A stretch of DNA of 50,768 nt, taken from positions 1 to 50,768 of IMG/VR virus record IMGVR_UViG_3300012917_000004. One strand, 5' to 3'. How positions within the stretch are numbered: the first letter of the stretch is position 1; each line of letters begins with the position of its first letter. A program made the position numbers and the translations under genes. This stretch comes from a virus. The notes beneath the pieces are model-generated. The model ran no database searches and had not been told where the DNA came from. It worked only from the letters and a program-made list of their open reading frames with translations. Shown one piece after another: positions 16,888 to 26,136 of this stretch.

Positions 16888-18684
16888 TTAAAAAACAAGA
16901 TTAGTCGAAGCTTTCTTTTTAGCGGAAGCTCCGGTAGCGGCAGGAAAGAATACTGCACCTGTAGCAACAGAAGCCCCGGAAGTTGTCGGCGTAAATGGGC
17001 ACTGTTGTGCGCTTAAAGGGGCATTAACATAATACCCCGCCGCAAAGCCGTCTACCGATGATTCATGATCTGAGGCGGTCCATGGCGAATTAACGCCTGT
17101 TAAAAAGAAGTCATCCGTGAGGGCAGCACTCGTAAGCAATTCACCGGTGGCGCTAGGTGTAAGAGAGGGTCCTACTGTAGAGCCTGCCGCCGTATCTAGA
17201 GCGTTCGCTGTATCTAACGCTCCTGAAGTTTTAACGCCAGAGTACTCTTCAACCGACACTATTGAATTACAAGACCCGCTAAAGTTCACCGTTACCGTTG
17301 TTGCACCTGCGGAACAATTTTGACAATACCAAGTATCAATAACGTGATTTGTAGTAATTTGATGTGAGCCCGTCGCAAAAACATACATATTCGAGACATT
17401 GTCAGTAACGCTCGAAACAGTACGTGTACCCACATTTGATATTTGCGCTACAATTAAGTTTCCTGCGGAAGTTGCGGAAATAGTAATCGTAGGGCTGGCG
17501 CTACTTAGTGTGCCTTTATCTACTGCTTGAACTTGTGTTATTGCCATAGAAGGCGGTGCTCCTGTTTGATACAATTCTGTTGATGTATAAATTGTTCCGA
17601 CATTATCTGCCCCACCCGCCCACAATGGAGTGCCATTCGCTAATTGAATGCCACCATTTAAAGGGCCGGTGCCTCGTGCCGCATTTAAACTATTAACAAC
17701 TGTCCACAGTTCAGTATTGGGATTATATAGTTCAGTCGTGGTGATGGAGTTTTCGGGGCTGACACCGATTTGACCACCTGCATATAATACTGTACCGTCA
17801 TTTAAATTGTATATACATGCTTCACCAGTGCCGGTGCTTAAACTACCAGTTGAAGCAAAACTATCGGTATTTGGATCATACAGTTGACAAAGTTCTCTGG
17901 CGGCATGAACGTTGTTAACACCGCCTGCCGAAAGCACTTTACCAGACGGAAGAGTAATGCAAGTATTCCCGCCATCAAACTCAACACCAAACACCGGAAC
18001 TCCGGCAGTAGCACTCCACGTTCCGCCGCCTACACTGTATTTCTCAGCGGTATTAGTTTCCCCACCACCATTCTTACGACCAGATATAATTAATGGTGTA
18101 CCATCCTGAAGCAAAACAAATCCGGCGTTTTGTCTCGCTACGTTTAAAGCTCCGGTTGCTGTCCATAAGCCCGTGTTTGGATCAAAAAGAGCACAGGTGT
18201 TCGCTACCGTATTAAACGAGGTTCCGCTAACGGTTCCCCCCGCCTGAAGTACTTTTCCGTTTGCAAGAAGATACAGCGCATTAACGGCTGTGGCAGCAGG
18301 CAGACTACCCGTCGTACTCCATGTTTCAGCTACAGGATCATAAATTTCACACGTTGCTGTGCAGGTTCCAGAAGAGAATGTAGTAACACCCCCCACCATA
18401 AGTACTGTACCATCGTGTAACTTAACACAAGTATGAAACGACCGAGCTACACTTGCACTTCCTGTAAAACTCCACGTCCCCGTATTTGGATCATACAATT
18501 CGCACGTATTAGTCGGCGTACCAGGATCATCAATTTCGCCGCAAGCAATGAGTATCTTGCCACTATTTAATAAACATCCTGCGTAGGCGGCTCTTGGTGT
18601 GTGAAGTGAGCCGGTAAAATTCCAAGTACTCGCCACATTAGAAACCTTGAATGACGGATACCACATCCCAACGGGACGCGCCAT
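16888..18684 (-). CDS. Kelch-repeat beta-propeller protein with C-terminal Cys-containing domain (receptor-binding candidate)
   Basis: 598 aa. Residues about 15-370 contain seven Kelch-type units of the pattern CELYDPNTGTW-x-xTGSL-x-AR-x-L-x-DG-x-VLxxGG. The C-terminal strand TSTELYQ could close the ring against the N-terminal TWNFTGSL unit, giving a seven-bladed propeller. A second domain, residues about 375-598, is beta-rich with TWYCQNCSAGATTVTVNF, ending in a Lys-rich tail. Kelch propellers bind proteins or glycans; on a phage particle a receptor-binding or decoration role is inferred. It overlaps the upstream fibre-like gene by 47 bases. It could also be a horizontally gained host domain. 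Confidence 0.85.
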   Translation of the reverse strand: MARPVGMWYPSFKVSNVASTWNFTGSLHTPRAAYAGCLLNSGKILIACGEIDDPGTPTNTCELYDPNTGTWSFTGSASVARSFHTCVKLHDGTVLMVGGVTTFSSGTCTATCEIYDPVAETWSTTGSLPAATAVNALYLLANGKVLQAGGTVSGTSFNTVANTCALFDPNTGLWTATGALNVARQNAGFVLLQDGTPLIISGRKNGGGETNTAEKYSVGGGTWSATAGVPVFGVEFDGGNTCITLPSGKVLSAGGVNNVHAARELCQLYDPNTDSFASTGSLSTGTGEACIYNLNDGTVLYAGGQIGVSPENSITTTELYNPNTELWTVVNSLNAARGTGPLNGGIQLANGTPLWAGGADNVGTIYTSTELYQTGAPPSMAITQVQAVDKGTLSSASPTITISATSAGNLIVAQISNVGTRTVSSVTDNVSNMYVFATGSHQITTNHVIDTWYCQNCSAGATTVTVNFSGSCNSIVSVEEYSGVKTSGALDTANALDTAAGSTVGPSLTPSATGELLTSAALTDDFFLTGVNSPWTASDHESSVDGFAAGYYVNAPLSAQQCPFTPTTSGASVATGAVFFPAATGASAKKKASTNLVF

Positions 18685-19456
18685 TATTCCAGATAGCTCC
18701 TATATAATCTGTCAAAGAAACGGAATTGGTATATGAAGTAATGTCCGTACCAAACCTAAAGTTTCCAGAGCCAGAAGCTAGAGTCACAGAATGCGAAGCA
18801 TCATTTAAAATACGGAATGTAACTTTTTGACCGTCCACGCCGCCAGTAGGACCATTAAGTGTAAGAGCCCCCGTAACCGTTGTAAAAAATGTCGGACCTA
18901 GCGTAGCATCCGCCGTAATAGTTCCTGTACCCGTAATTGATGTAGCCGCCAAAGAAGGTGCCTTTTGAAATACAACTGTTCCCGTTGTCGTTCCCCCTGC
19001 CAAAAGCAGGCGAAGGGCATCATTTCCATTAAGCTTATTAATTCCCTGTAAGATAGTATCCGTAGATGCTACCGTTCCAGAACCAGACACATAACCAGTA
19101 AGAAGCTTGCTCGTTACCGCCGCATCTGTAAAAGAGGCGGAAGGTAAAGCCGCATTAGCCACAGTAGAGATGGCGGCGGCATTGCCATTTAATTTATTGA
19201 TACCTTGAAGAATAGTATCGGTGGCGGCTACAGTTCCAGCGCCCGATACATATCCCGTCAAAAGCTTACCTGTAACGGTAGCGGCAGAAATAGTCGCAGT
19301 AGCCGTGCCTGGACCTGTTGCCGAAACATCACCCGTCAAAGCATCTATAGCATTCGCAATAGCCGGAATAGTAATATATCCAGTTGCAAATTCATAACGC
19401 AAGCCATTGTCTGTATCATAAACTACATTGAAGGGTGCTGGTGTCGCTGAACTCAT
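18638..19456 (-). CDS. Fibre-shaft-like virion protein with duplicated repeat
   Basis: 272 aa, start after AGGAGAACACCTAA. Two near-identical copies of a unit KLLTGYVSGxGTVA-TDTILQGINKLNGN occur at about residues 62-95 and 112-145, visible also as DNA repeats near 19060 and 19230. The C-terminal beta domain (FRILNDASHSVTLASGSGNF) resembles fibre tips. It is probably the stalk that connects the Kelch protein next downstream to the particle; that partnership is inferred. Confidence 0.75.
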   Translation of the reverse strand: MSSATPAPFNVVYDTDNGLRYEFATGYITIPAIANAIDALTGDVSATGPGTATATISAATVTGKLLTGYVSGAGTVAATDTILQGINKLNGNAAAISTVANAALPSASFTDAAVTSKLLTGYVSGSGTVASTDTILQGINKLNGNDALRLLLAGGTTTGTVVFQKAPSLAATSITGTGTITADATLGPTFFTTVTGALTLNGPTGGVDGQKVTFRILNDASHSVTLASGSGNFRFGTDITSYTNSVSLTDYIGAIWNNGASRWDVVSVIQGF

Positions 19457-19468
19457 TTAGGTGTTCTC

Positions 19469-19828
19469 CTATTGATAAAATATCGTTACAATTACTTCGT
19501 TTGCAGCGGGGGCTCCGGTATTATTATCTGCAACGCCTGTTGTTGCACCGATACCTATCCCGTTTAAAAATGTAATACCGTTTGATGTTTCCATTTGAAT
19601 TGGGGCATTGCCACCATTCAACAAAATAGTCATTTTAGGAACATCGGTACCAACAACAGGTGCGGTAGCTTTATCATAAAACTTGATATAGCGAGCTGCA
19701 TTAGCCACACTCTGCAATAACATGCCATATATAGCACCCGGTGTGTTCTTTACTGCTGACCCGGCGTTAAGAACACTAATATTTTTATATACTAGTAGTC
19801 CTGACGGTCCTTCACTTTCTATACTCAT
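19469..19828 (-). CDS. Small beta-rich virion protein
   Basis: 119 aa. A compact beta pattern (LVYKNISVLNAG, ARYIKFYDKAT, ILLNGGNAPIQME, ITFLNGIGIGATTGVADN) resembles small tail-tip or decoration proteins found beside fibre genes. Its ATG follows the upstream stop TAA directly. Function unassigned. Confidence 0.7.
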   Translation of the reverse strand: MSIESEGPSGLLVYKNISVLNAGSAVKNTPGAIYGMLLQSVANAARYIKFYDKATAPVVGTDVPKMTILLNGGNAPIQMETSNGITFLNGIGIGATTGVADNNTGAPAANEVIVTIFYQ

Positions 19829-20335
19829 TTACACCATTTCTGTGACATCTGCTAGTTTTCCAGACGTGGTACATAAAGCGTCGATTTGACCTATCCACGT
19901 AGGAATTTCTATCGTGGTATTAGCAGCAGTTACCATATAAGTTTTACTAGAAGCTGAAGCAGTTGTTCCGAATTTAACATGCCAGATACCGCTTTCAAAA
20001 AATATAATGGCTCTTTTTCGACTTGCATTTGTCGCTAACAAAGTTTGATTGCTGCCAGTTGAAGTAACCTGAGTAACAGTTGAGGTGCTCGATACACTCG
20101 GTGTAGTAGTTACTGTACCACTAATAGGTTGAGTATGCGCTGAACCATCTACTAGCATCGTACCCGTTCCAGCATTAGCGGTTACTGTACCGCTTATTGG
20201 TTGCGTAGCCTGAAAGAAAGTACCTGATACTGGCTGCGTAGCTTGAAAAAATGTACCTGAAACAGGTTGCGTATGCGCTGAACCGTCTACTAATACTTCA
20301 TTATCTACAACTATATCACTTGTGAATAAAGACAT
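19829..20335 (-). CDS. Virion protein with tandem QPVSGTFFQAT repeats
   Basis: 168 aa, start after AGGAGAAATAATA. Residues 17-75 contain repeats: LVDGSAHTQPVSGT appears at both ends of the block, and QATQPVSGTFF appears twice in between, mirrored in the DNA at 20160-20295. Such xPVSGT repeats are common in phage structural proteins. The C-terminal half (RKRAIIFFESGIWHVKFG) is a beta-domain. Repeat number may vary by slippage. Confidence 0.75.
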   Translation of the reverse strand: MSLFTSDIVVDNEVLVDGSAHTQPVSGTFFQATQPVSGTFFQATQPISGTVTANAGTGTMLVDGSAHTQPISGTVTTTPSVSSTSTVTQVTSTGSNQTLLATNASRKRAIIFFESGIWHVKFGTTASASSKTYMVTAANTTIEIPTWIGQIDALCTTSGKLADVTEMV

Positions 20336-20347
20336 TATTATTTCTCC

Positions 20348-20869
20348 TTAATTCCAGTCTAAAGCTCTATTGTCCCAACTTATCAAATTTTGAAATTGTA
20401 CCCTTGTTTTTCTATTATTGATCCAGCTTTCACGCACAATAGCCCACACAGAACTTGATGTGGAACTCCCGGCTAAAGCAACTCCTACATAGGAAAACGT
20501 TCTGTCAAAAGTTTGGGGCAAGTCTATTCGTGCTTCTTCGTTATCATTAAGCTGTTCAGACAATATACGACTAAAAGTTTGTGTTGCAGAAGCATTAGAA
20601 ACGACTACAGGCCATGGCTCCGTCCCAGCTTTTCCTTGATCGACAGTACCAATCTCTATTGTTGGATTTGTAGCTAGATTAACTGTCCATGTGCCAGATT
20701 GAACAGCCGTTACAGATATAGGTGTGGCTCTAAGCTGTAAATCGGTTAAACCTGCATTCCATACACTGACTTTAAAATTTCCATCTGGATCAGTTAAAAG
20801 AGCATGACTAGCGCCGTAGATATCGACGCCGTATACAATCTGATTAGATGGTTGACTATTATCGCCCAT
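20348..20869 (-). CDS. Virion protein, 173 aa, function unassigned
   Basis: The N-terminal half shows strands of the type seen in phage tail accessory proteins (YGVDIYGASHALLTDPDGNF; ISVTAVQSGTWTVNL), and the C-terminus has RESWINNRKTRVQFQNLISW. The start overlaps the upstream 55-aa gene by 11 bases. Likely part of the same fibre/decoration cluster. Confidence 0.7.
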   Translation of the reverse strand: MGDNSQPSNQIVYGVDIYGASHALLTDPDGNFKVSVWNAGLTDLQLRATPISVTAVQSGTWTVNLATNPTIEIGTVDQGKAGTEPWPVVVSNASATQTFSRILSEQLNDNEEARIDLPQTFDRTFSYVGVALAGSSTSSSVWAIVRESWINNRKTRVQFQNLISWDNRALDWN

Positions 20870-21026
20870 GACGATCTTGGGCGGACATAAGAATAATAGC
20901 CTTAGCGACCTTTTTACTTATGCGTTCGGCGTGTTCTTCTTTAACGCCTTCTACAATTAATTCAGCTTCAATAAATTGAGCGATGAATTTTGTATAATCT
21001 TCAGTTGTGGCAACTGATATCCCCAT
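20859..21026 (-). CDS. Small helical protein, 55 aa
   Basis: Start ATG 21026; ends DRHGR then TAA at 20861-20859. The product MGISVATTEDYTKFIAQFIE and following residues is a single charged helix pair without Cys. It fills the gap between two structural genes and overlaps the next start by 11 bases, as real genes here do. Function unknown. Confidence 0.6.
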   Translation of the reverse strand: MGISVATTEDYTKFIAQFIEAELIVEGVKEEHAERISKKVAKAIILMSAQDRHGR

Positions 21027-21033
21027 TTTATAT

Positions 21034-21651
21034 TTACTGATTGACTATAGCTTTAGATGCTACAATTACATCAAGATTAATGGTTCCAGTGGTCGGTGTA
21101 ACAACGATTTGATGGAATACAGTAGGCGGCGAAGTTATCAACCATAAAGTATTACCCGCTGCCGTAATCGTGACAGTTAGACCCGATACATCAAAATACG
21201 TAACACCATCATTCGATTGCTGAAGCTTTACAACTTGTCCAGTCGTTGCAAGAAGAGCAGGAGTAAGAGTGGCATCCGCTGTAGTTCCCTGTGAGGTAAT
21301 ATCCACTACGACTGGCGGAGTAGCACTAGCATTAGCCAAAGAAGTAGCAAACTGAAGTCGATTAACTGTAAGTGCCACCATCCAATAAGTCGTTGCAGAA
21401 AGACCGGCTGGAAGATTTGTACCGCTAAGAGCTACTTTTGTACCAGTGCTATACCCATGCGCTGTAATAGTAACATAATCACCAGCCGTATTCACATTTG
21501 CCGCCACAAACGTTTTAACGCCTGGTGTAGCATCTGAATAGTTTAACTGATAGCTAATCGTATCTGCGCCGCCCACAGGATACACTTTTGATACGGCAAT
21601 AGCTGAATTTGCGAGAGGTAGGATATCTCGATTGTCAAGTAGATAGGACAT
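21034..21651 (-). CDS. Beta-rich virion protein (decoration or fibre-type)
   Basis: 205 aa after CAGGAGTTATAAAA. A repeated-strand domain (DYVTITAHGYSTGTKVALSG, NLPAGLSATTYWMVAL) is followed by a second beta-sandwich (VKLQQSNDGVTYFDVSGLTV; FHQIVVTPTTGTINLDVIV). Such modules occur in phage neck or decoration proteins. It lies directly after the portal in the operon. Exact role unknown. Confidence 0.7.
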   Translation of the reverse strand: MSYLLDNRDILPLANSAIAVSKVYPVGGADTISYQLNYSDATPGVKTFVAANVNTAGDYVTITAHGYSTGTKVALSGTNLPAGLSATTYWMVALTVNRLQFATSLANASATPPVVVDITSQGTTADATLTPALLATTGQVVKLQQSNDGVTYFDVSGLTVTITAAGNTLWLITSPPTVFHQIVVTPTTGTINLDVIVASKAIVNQ

Positions 21652-21667
21652 TTTTATAACTCCTGGG

Positions 21668-23749
21668 TTATTTTGGCATCGTGGGGGTCATTACGCCATT
21701 TAAACTAGCGGCGGCATTCCCTACCATCGGCGACGTCTGGTGCGGCAAAATTGGGGCGTGAGGTTCCCATGGTGCGCCATGAGCGGCATTTAATGGCGGC
21801 GTAGAATTAGCTACAGCAGCAGAACCACCATCAGGCATAGGATTTGCCACCGGACCAGGCGTCGGCTGTTGCTGCGGGGGTGCCACATTATTACCTAGAA
21901 TAGCAAGCAATCGTGGATCATCTAAACCTGTTACATCAGGAATAATAACTCTAGCATGATTCAAAATATGAGTAAATGTTCCGGCCATAATAGGATTATT
22001 TTGAGTTTGCCGTAAAGTAGGGTCCATCAAAATAGTGGCGTGTTGTTTTATATGCAATATAGCATTATCGAATGGGCTTGCTATTACGGGTTCGCCTCTG
22101 CGAAGCTTCTCATTCTCTTCAACAATCAACATATTCTCGGCTTCGGGGCCTTCGATCATTGAATCAAGTTGCCCTGTTTCTAGTACTTGAAAATACTCCT
22201 GATTTGTCACCACTCCTTTCGCCATTAAATCTTGTGCAATCTGAAGCTTGCCAGCTTCGGAACGTGTAGCAGGATTGCCAGCAGAACATATAACGCGGGC
22301 GATATTAGAAAGGTCTTGGCCAGAGAACTCACCCATATAAGGCTTCTTACTTTGCCCAGCAATTGCAATCATACGTTTCGTATTTGCAAAGCTCTTTAGA
22401 ATATTGAAGAGGCCTGTTGCACTTCGTTCTAAGAAAGAAATATATGCTTGCTGAATAGGACTATTAAATACAAGTGCTTGAGCCTGTAGGAAAGCCATCG
22501 CAGTACCAGACTCTACCCCTGTAGGCGGTTGGCCGCGCAAAATGGAGGGAAGACCAGAAAGCTTTTCCATCTGTTGCTCAAGCACTGTAAGATAGTTAAA
22601 TACTTCGGCAGGAGTTTTGCATAGCTCCAAACCGATTGGTATTCCCTGCTTCATGTTCGTACGGATAAAATTAAGCCCCTCGATTACTTGTTCGGGTTTG
22701 GTCTGCGTAGACTCATCAACCACAATGTTTTGAAGGGCAAAAGCTTGCTGATTTGTAACGATTAAGCTCAATGTTTTATCGTAAGCATATTGCAGCTTAC
22801 AGAGCGAAGTCATTACTGTACAACCAAAATTATTAAATGGCATAACGTCAGGCATACAGGGATAGAGCGGAATTTCATCATACGGTAAATCTGTATCAAG
22901 AATCCAAGTATCACTATCAATGTATTGGGTCAAACGCCCTTTGGGACATGCCTGCGTCTTTCGATGAATCAGCGAATAGACCGGAATAATATCAACATTA
23001 GATGTTTGTGCATCTACAATATGCCCAAAACGAAAGCGCTGAATAGTAGTGGGCATGGTGTAGCCCTTTAGTTCATCTTCCAGATCTGGCCGTTGAGCTA
23101 TTAAATCCCATTTATTCAGATATTCTCGGACAATATACCAATCGTTATCCACATCCATACGAGTGTAATCACGAATAACATCCATTGGGCCAACAACCGA
23201 AAATTGTACGTCCCCTTCTTTTGTCGGTGTCTGCATTCCTTCTGGATTGGTAGTGACGTCCGTTATTTCGCCAATATCAGAATTCCACTTCTCGTAAAGC
23301 CAGCCTTCGCCAGTAATAAGCCCATAGGTTAGGCCAGTCTTATAGGCATCTTCCATTCGTTTTACTTTGAGATAGTAATTGCTTACGGCATCAAAAACGA
23401 GGTCTTGTGATAGGCTCTTGTAGTCAGAGTTTATCGCCTCTGGTTGAAATGACGGGCGCTGATTGGCAATAACACTTACAAGGCCAGTAACGATAGAACG
23501 ATAGATATTAGACTCGATGAGTTTATACTGTCCTCTATCGCCGCCAAAACGAATCCCAATCTTCATCTCGGAACGCATCCACATTTCCCAGTTTGTGCGC
23601 CATGTGGTGAGTTTACCAGTTCTTAGAACATAATCCTGGTAATCCTCAACGCGTCGCTCGCATTCCGCAAGTAAATCTTCGATGGGAAGAGTAGCAAAAT
23701 ATTGCTCTGGCTGTCCGCCAAATGTTCGTTGCATGCTACCAGAGGCCAT
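21668..23749 (-). CDS. Portal protein
   Basis: 693 aa, start after GGAGATAAATA. It follows the large terminase gene by 12 bases. The N-terminal half has the helical wing pattern and the WLYEKWNSDIGEITD strand region known from P22-type portals; a long helical stem with Gln/Met-rich LEQQMEKLSGLPSIL follows, then ILRGQPPTGVESGTAMAFLQ, a typical portal phrase. The C-terminal 60 residues are Pro/Ala-rich with PMPDGGSAA, a copy of the xGG motif seen in other virion proteins. It forms the dodecameric DNA channel at the capsid vertex. Confidence 0.9.
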   Translation of the reverse strand: MASGSMQRTFGGQPEQYFATLPIEDLLAECERRVEDYQDYVLRTGKLTTWRTNWEMWMRSEMKIGIRFGGDRGQYKLIESNIYRSIVTGLVSVIANQRPSFQPEAINSDYKSLSQDLVFDAVSNYYLKVKRMEDAYKTGLTYGLITGEGWLYEKWNSDIGEITDVTTNPEGMQTPTKEGDVQFSVVGPMDVIRDYTRMDVDNDWYIVREYLNKWDLIAQRPDLEDELKGYTMPTTIQRFRFGHIVDAQTSNVDIIPVYSLIHRKTQACPKGRLTQYIDSDTWILDTDLPYDEIPLYPCMPDVMPFNNFGCTVMTSLCKLQYAYDKTLSLIVTNQQAFALQNIVVDESTQTKPEQVIEGLNFIRTNMKQGIPIGLELCKTPAEVFNYLTVLEQQMEKLSGLPSILRGQPPTGVESGTAMAFLQAQALVFNSPIQQAYISFLERSATGLFNILKSFANTKRMIAIAGQSKKPYMGEFSGQDLSNIARVICSAGNPATRSEAGKLQIAQDLMAKGVVTNQEYFQVLETGQLDSMIEGPEAENMLIVEENEKLRRGEPVIASPFDNAILHIKQHATILMDPTLRQTQNNPIMAGTFTHILNHARVIIPDVTGLDDPRLLAILGNNVAPPQQQPTPGPVANPMPDGGSAAVANSTPPLNAAHGAPWEPHAPILPHQTSPMVGNAAASLNGVMTPTMPK

Positions 23750-23761
23750 TATTTATCTCCG

Positions 23762-25261
23762 CTAATCATAAGATTCATTGTGATCCTTAAAACTAAATTC
23801 TTGGTTCATTGCTGCGTCTAGGCCAGCCGATACAATCTCTCCGGTCTGCGCTGCATCGCCTTCTAGCAGCTTCTTCGGTATAAACGTGTTTTCCTCATCA
23901 GCCCTAAAAGAAGGCGGCAAAGGATTCGTACGCATATCAACTGACCGAATGAGGTACATTAACATGGCAAAGCCATCGTAATGTCCGAATGTCTTGGAGC
24001 GCGAGAACTCTTTACCTCGTGCGCCGCCCTTCGTTTTAGTCCAGACACCATTCTTTAGGCATCCAAGCGTCTGCACACATCGGGGACTAACAATTACTCG
24101 GCCTTCTTTCACAAGCTCACGCACATCAGACACCATCACGTCTAGATAGGTCTTGCTCTCAACAGGCGAAAAATATAGATGATGACGCAAATTAAAGTCT
24201 TGCAGAAGAGAAGGAGTATTATTATCTGCAATTCGCTTCTTTATCTCCGCGTCTGCAAACACTTCTTTTTCTTTGGCAATGATACGTTCAGCCAATAAAT
24301 CGGTGGTTTGTTCGGGGCTTTTCATACATACTTCGTCTCGAAGCACAAGTACAGACTTTCCCTTAACCCATTCTACGCTAGCAAACCCACAAACAGAGTT
24401 ATCAGTCCAGCCTTGATCCAGCGCGGCATACTTGAACCAAAACTTGAAGTTGTCCGTTTTGGGCAACTCCTTCTCATAGGCAACATTCCATTCTGGGCAG
24501 AGCTGGAAGTCTGTATCAATGACAAACTCACAGAAGAACTCTCTGCGTACCTTGTGGGAAAGGATACCACCGAGGTCTTTAATGAACTTCTCTTGCCGCT
24601 CCAACGAGTAATGGCTATCTCGTATGGTGAGCTTCATATAGGCCCCGTCTACTGCAGCTTGATCGCAATAGCTCTTAAATGCGTGATCCGGCGTGACGGG
24701 GGGAGTGGACAACAAAAGTATATTGCCATTACGCGGTATAAGCGTTGCAACTAACGCTCCATCTACAATCTCGTCTAGATTGGCACTAAATCCTGCTTCG
24801 TCTAGAACGATAAGGTCAAACGCAAATGAACGTAGATTGTTATACGACGTACCTACGCCCTTCCCCACTCCTCGAAATAGTATCTTCGAGCCGTTGGGAA
24901 ATACTATCTGTGTTTTCCGTAATTTAGGACGCAGATGCTCAGGACAACTAGCAAACACCACGTCATAGAGCTGCCTCACATACTCCTGAACATCGTCTAC
25001 TGTGGGGGCAATAAACGCTACTAGAGCGTTCTTATTAGCTATACACGTCTCTGCGCTAAGGAACAGGCCGAGGACACTCTTCCCGATCTTGCGGCTGCAA
25101 TTGACAACGAACTTCGAATTGCTTGCCGTACTTATCTTGAATGCTTCGTATATCTTGCGTTGTGACGGATTGAGATGCACATATAGCCGTCCTACTTGCC
25201 AAGAGGCTTCAATGGCCTTCTCAGCATCGGTCATGTTCAACCGACATTCTATCAACGCCAC
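23762..25261 (-). CDS. terL: Large terminase subunit
   Basis: 499 aa with a GTG start at 25261 (an alternative ATG lies nine codons in). Packaging ATPase: Walker A at C55-S62 (SRKIGKS), Walker B at LIVLDEAG (D154, E155), and coupling motif LLLSTPP at 182-188. The RNase H-like nuclease domain begins near AALDQGWTDNS (D282), with later acidic residues around DNNTPSL and YDGFAMLMYL. Length is usual for the family. Being circularly closed, the genome would suit headful packaging, but the packaging type cannot be shown from this sequence. Confidence 0.95.
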   Translation of the reverse strand: MALIECRLNMTDAEKAIEASWQVGRLYVHLNPSQRKIYEAFKISTASNSKFVVNCSRKIGKSVLGLFLSAETCIANKNALVAFIAPTVDDVQEYVRQLYDVVFASCPEHLRPKLRKTQIVFPNGSKILFRGVGKGVGTSYNNLRSFAFDLIVLDEAGFSANLDEIVDGALVATLIPRNGNILLLSTPPVTPDHAFKSYCDQAAVDGAYMKLTIRDSHYSLERQEKFIKDLGGILSHKVRREFFCEFVIDTDFQLCPEWNVAYEKELPKTDNFKFWFKYAALDQGWTDNSVCGFASVEWVKGKSVLVLRDEVCMKSPEQTTDLLAERIIAKEKEVFADAEIKKRIADNNTPSLLQDFNLRHHLYFSPVESKTYLDVMVSDVRELVKEGRVIVSPRCVQTLGCLKNGVWTKTKGGARGKEFSRSKTFGHYDGFAMLMYLIRSVDMRTNPLPPSFRADEENTFIPKKLLEGDAAQTGEIVSAGLDAAMNQEFSFKDHNESYD

Positions 25262-25334
25262 ATTTCCAGCAGAACCAAGGACCGCCTATGATGTGCTGCC
25301 ATCCATGATAACAAATAATGCTATCGGTCACGAT

Positions 25335-25511
25335 CTAACACCAAACACAATTATGCGGATAGTTCCTACCACACCAATAGAGCGGTAATGGTTGTACTGG
25401 TGGCCCTGAATAGTATGGCACCGAGGGCAAAGGCGTCTGTAGCAATTCCTTTGCTCGTACCTGTGTGCATTCATGGCATTCACATCTCGGATGATTACCA
25501 GTGAGGTCCAT
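25335..25511 (-). CDS. Small Cys-rich protein, 58 aa
   Basis: ATG 25511 shares a base with the stop TAA of the upstream gene. The product has CECHEC near the start and CGRNYPHNCVWC at the end, a possible zinc-binding four-plus Cys arrangement, with a Pro-rich linker. It lies upstream of the terminase. Function unknown. Confidence 0.6.
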   Translation of the reverse strand: MDLTGNHPRCECHECTQVRAKELLQTPLPSVPYYSGPPVQPLPLYWCGRNYPHNCVWC

Positions 25512-25792
25512 TAGGCTTTAGGTGTGTGCTCAACGAAACCAGCTAATGCCGCATCCGTAGCTGTTTTAGCTGCTTCTACATCTACCGTGCTCAGCTCAGC
25601 CTTAGCTATCACTTCGGCGCGTCCCTTGAAATCATTATACTGATACGCGAGGAATTGCATCACCTCAGCTACTTTCGGGCTCACGTGTCCTGGAAACTCA
25701 GCCTGCGCGATAAGATCATGCGCTAGTCCGAATAAATCACGCACCTTCTCTACGTCTGCTTTCGATGCACCGACTTGTTGTCCTTCGCTCAT
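25511..25792 (-). CDS. Hypothetical helical protein upstream of terminase
   Basis: 93 aa from ATG 25792, which is 8 bases after GGAG; a frame extension to 25813 adds seven residues without a ribosome site. Helices VEKVRDLFGLAHDLIAQAEF and VAEVMQFLAYQYNDFKGRAE dominate. Its position two genes before the large terminase makes a small terminase subunit conceivable, but no DNA-binding motif is visible. It lies just downstream of a pair of operator-like repeats. Confidence 0.65.
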   Translation of the reverse strand: MSEGQQVGASKADVEKVRDLFGLAHDLIAQAEFPGHVSPKVAEVMQFLAYQYNDFKGRAEVIAKAELSTVDVEAAKTATDAALAGFVEHTPKA

Positions 25793-25813
25793 TGTCATAT
25801 CTCCCCACATCAT

Positions 25814-25881
25814 ATTCCCGATCAGGTATACCGACAGGGTTTAAGGCTAAATATTATGCGCATTATTCCCGATAAGGTATA
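25814..25881 (-). promoter_or_regulatory. Two 17-bp operator-like direct repeats
   Basis: ATTCCCGATCAGGTATA at 25814-25830 and ATTCCCGATAAGGTATA at 25865-25881 differ at one base and are 51 bp apart. They occupy the only gap in this gene cluster, between the 80-aa gene and the helical gene, immediately before the latter. They look like protein-binding sites controlling expression of the terminase/portal block. No other copy was noticed in the window. Confidence 0.5.
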
Positions 25882-25893
25882 ATAGCGTTTACA

Positions 25894-26136
25894 CTACTGT
25901 TCTAAGCCTAAACTGTATCCACCACCTTCACGTTGGCACCAATACTCACCGCGCATCTCTTGATCCGGCGACGGCCGCAGCCAATGCTCCATTATCTCAT
26001 TGCCACACGTTACGCATTTGCGGCCAGCGAAGCGAAGCACACCTCGAGGATTGAAGTCACGTAGCAGCATTGGTCCGCCTTCAAGCAATAGCTGCGGATC
26101 TGTATTTAAGCTAGATCGTACTCGTTCGTCGCTCAT
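25894..26136 (-). CDS. Hypothetical zinc-ribbon-like protein, 80 aa
   Basis: 80 aa. A CVTCGNEIMEHWL pair and a later EYWCQREGGG Cys suggest a zinc site. The ATG overlaps the stop of the 58-aa gene upstream (ATGA). Function unknown. Confidence 0.65.
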   Translation of the reverse strand: MSDERVRSSLNTDPQLLLEGGPMLLRDFNPRGVLRFAGRKCVTCGNEIMEHWLRPSPDQEMRGEYWCQREGGGYSLGLEQ

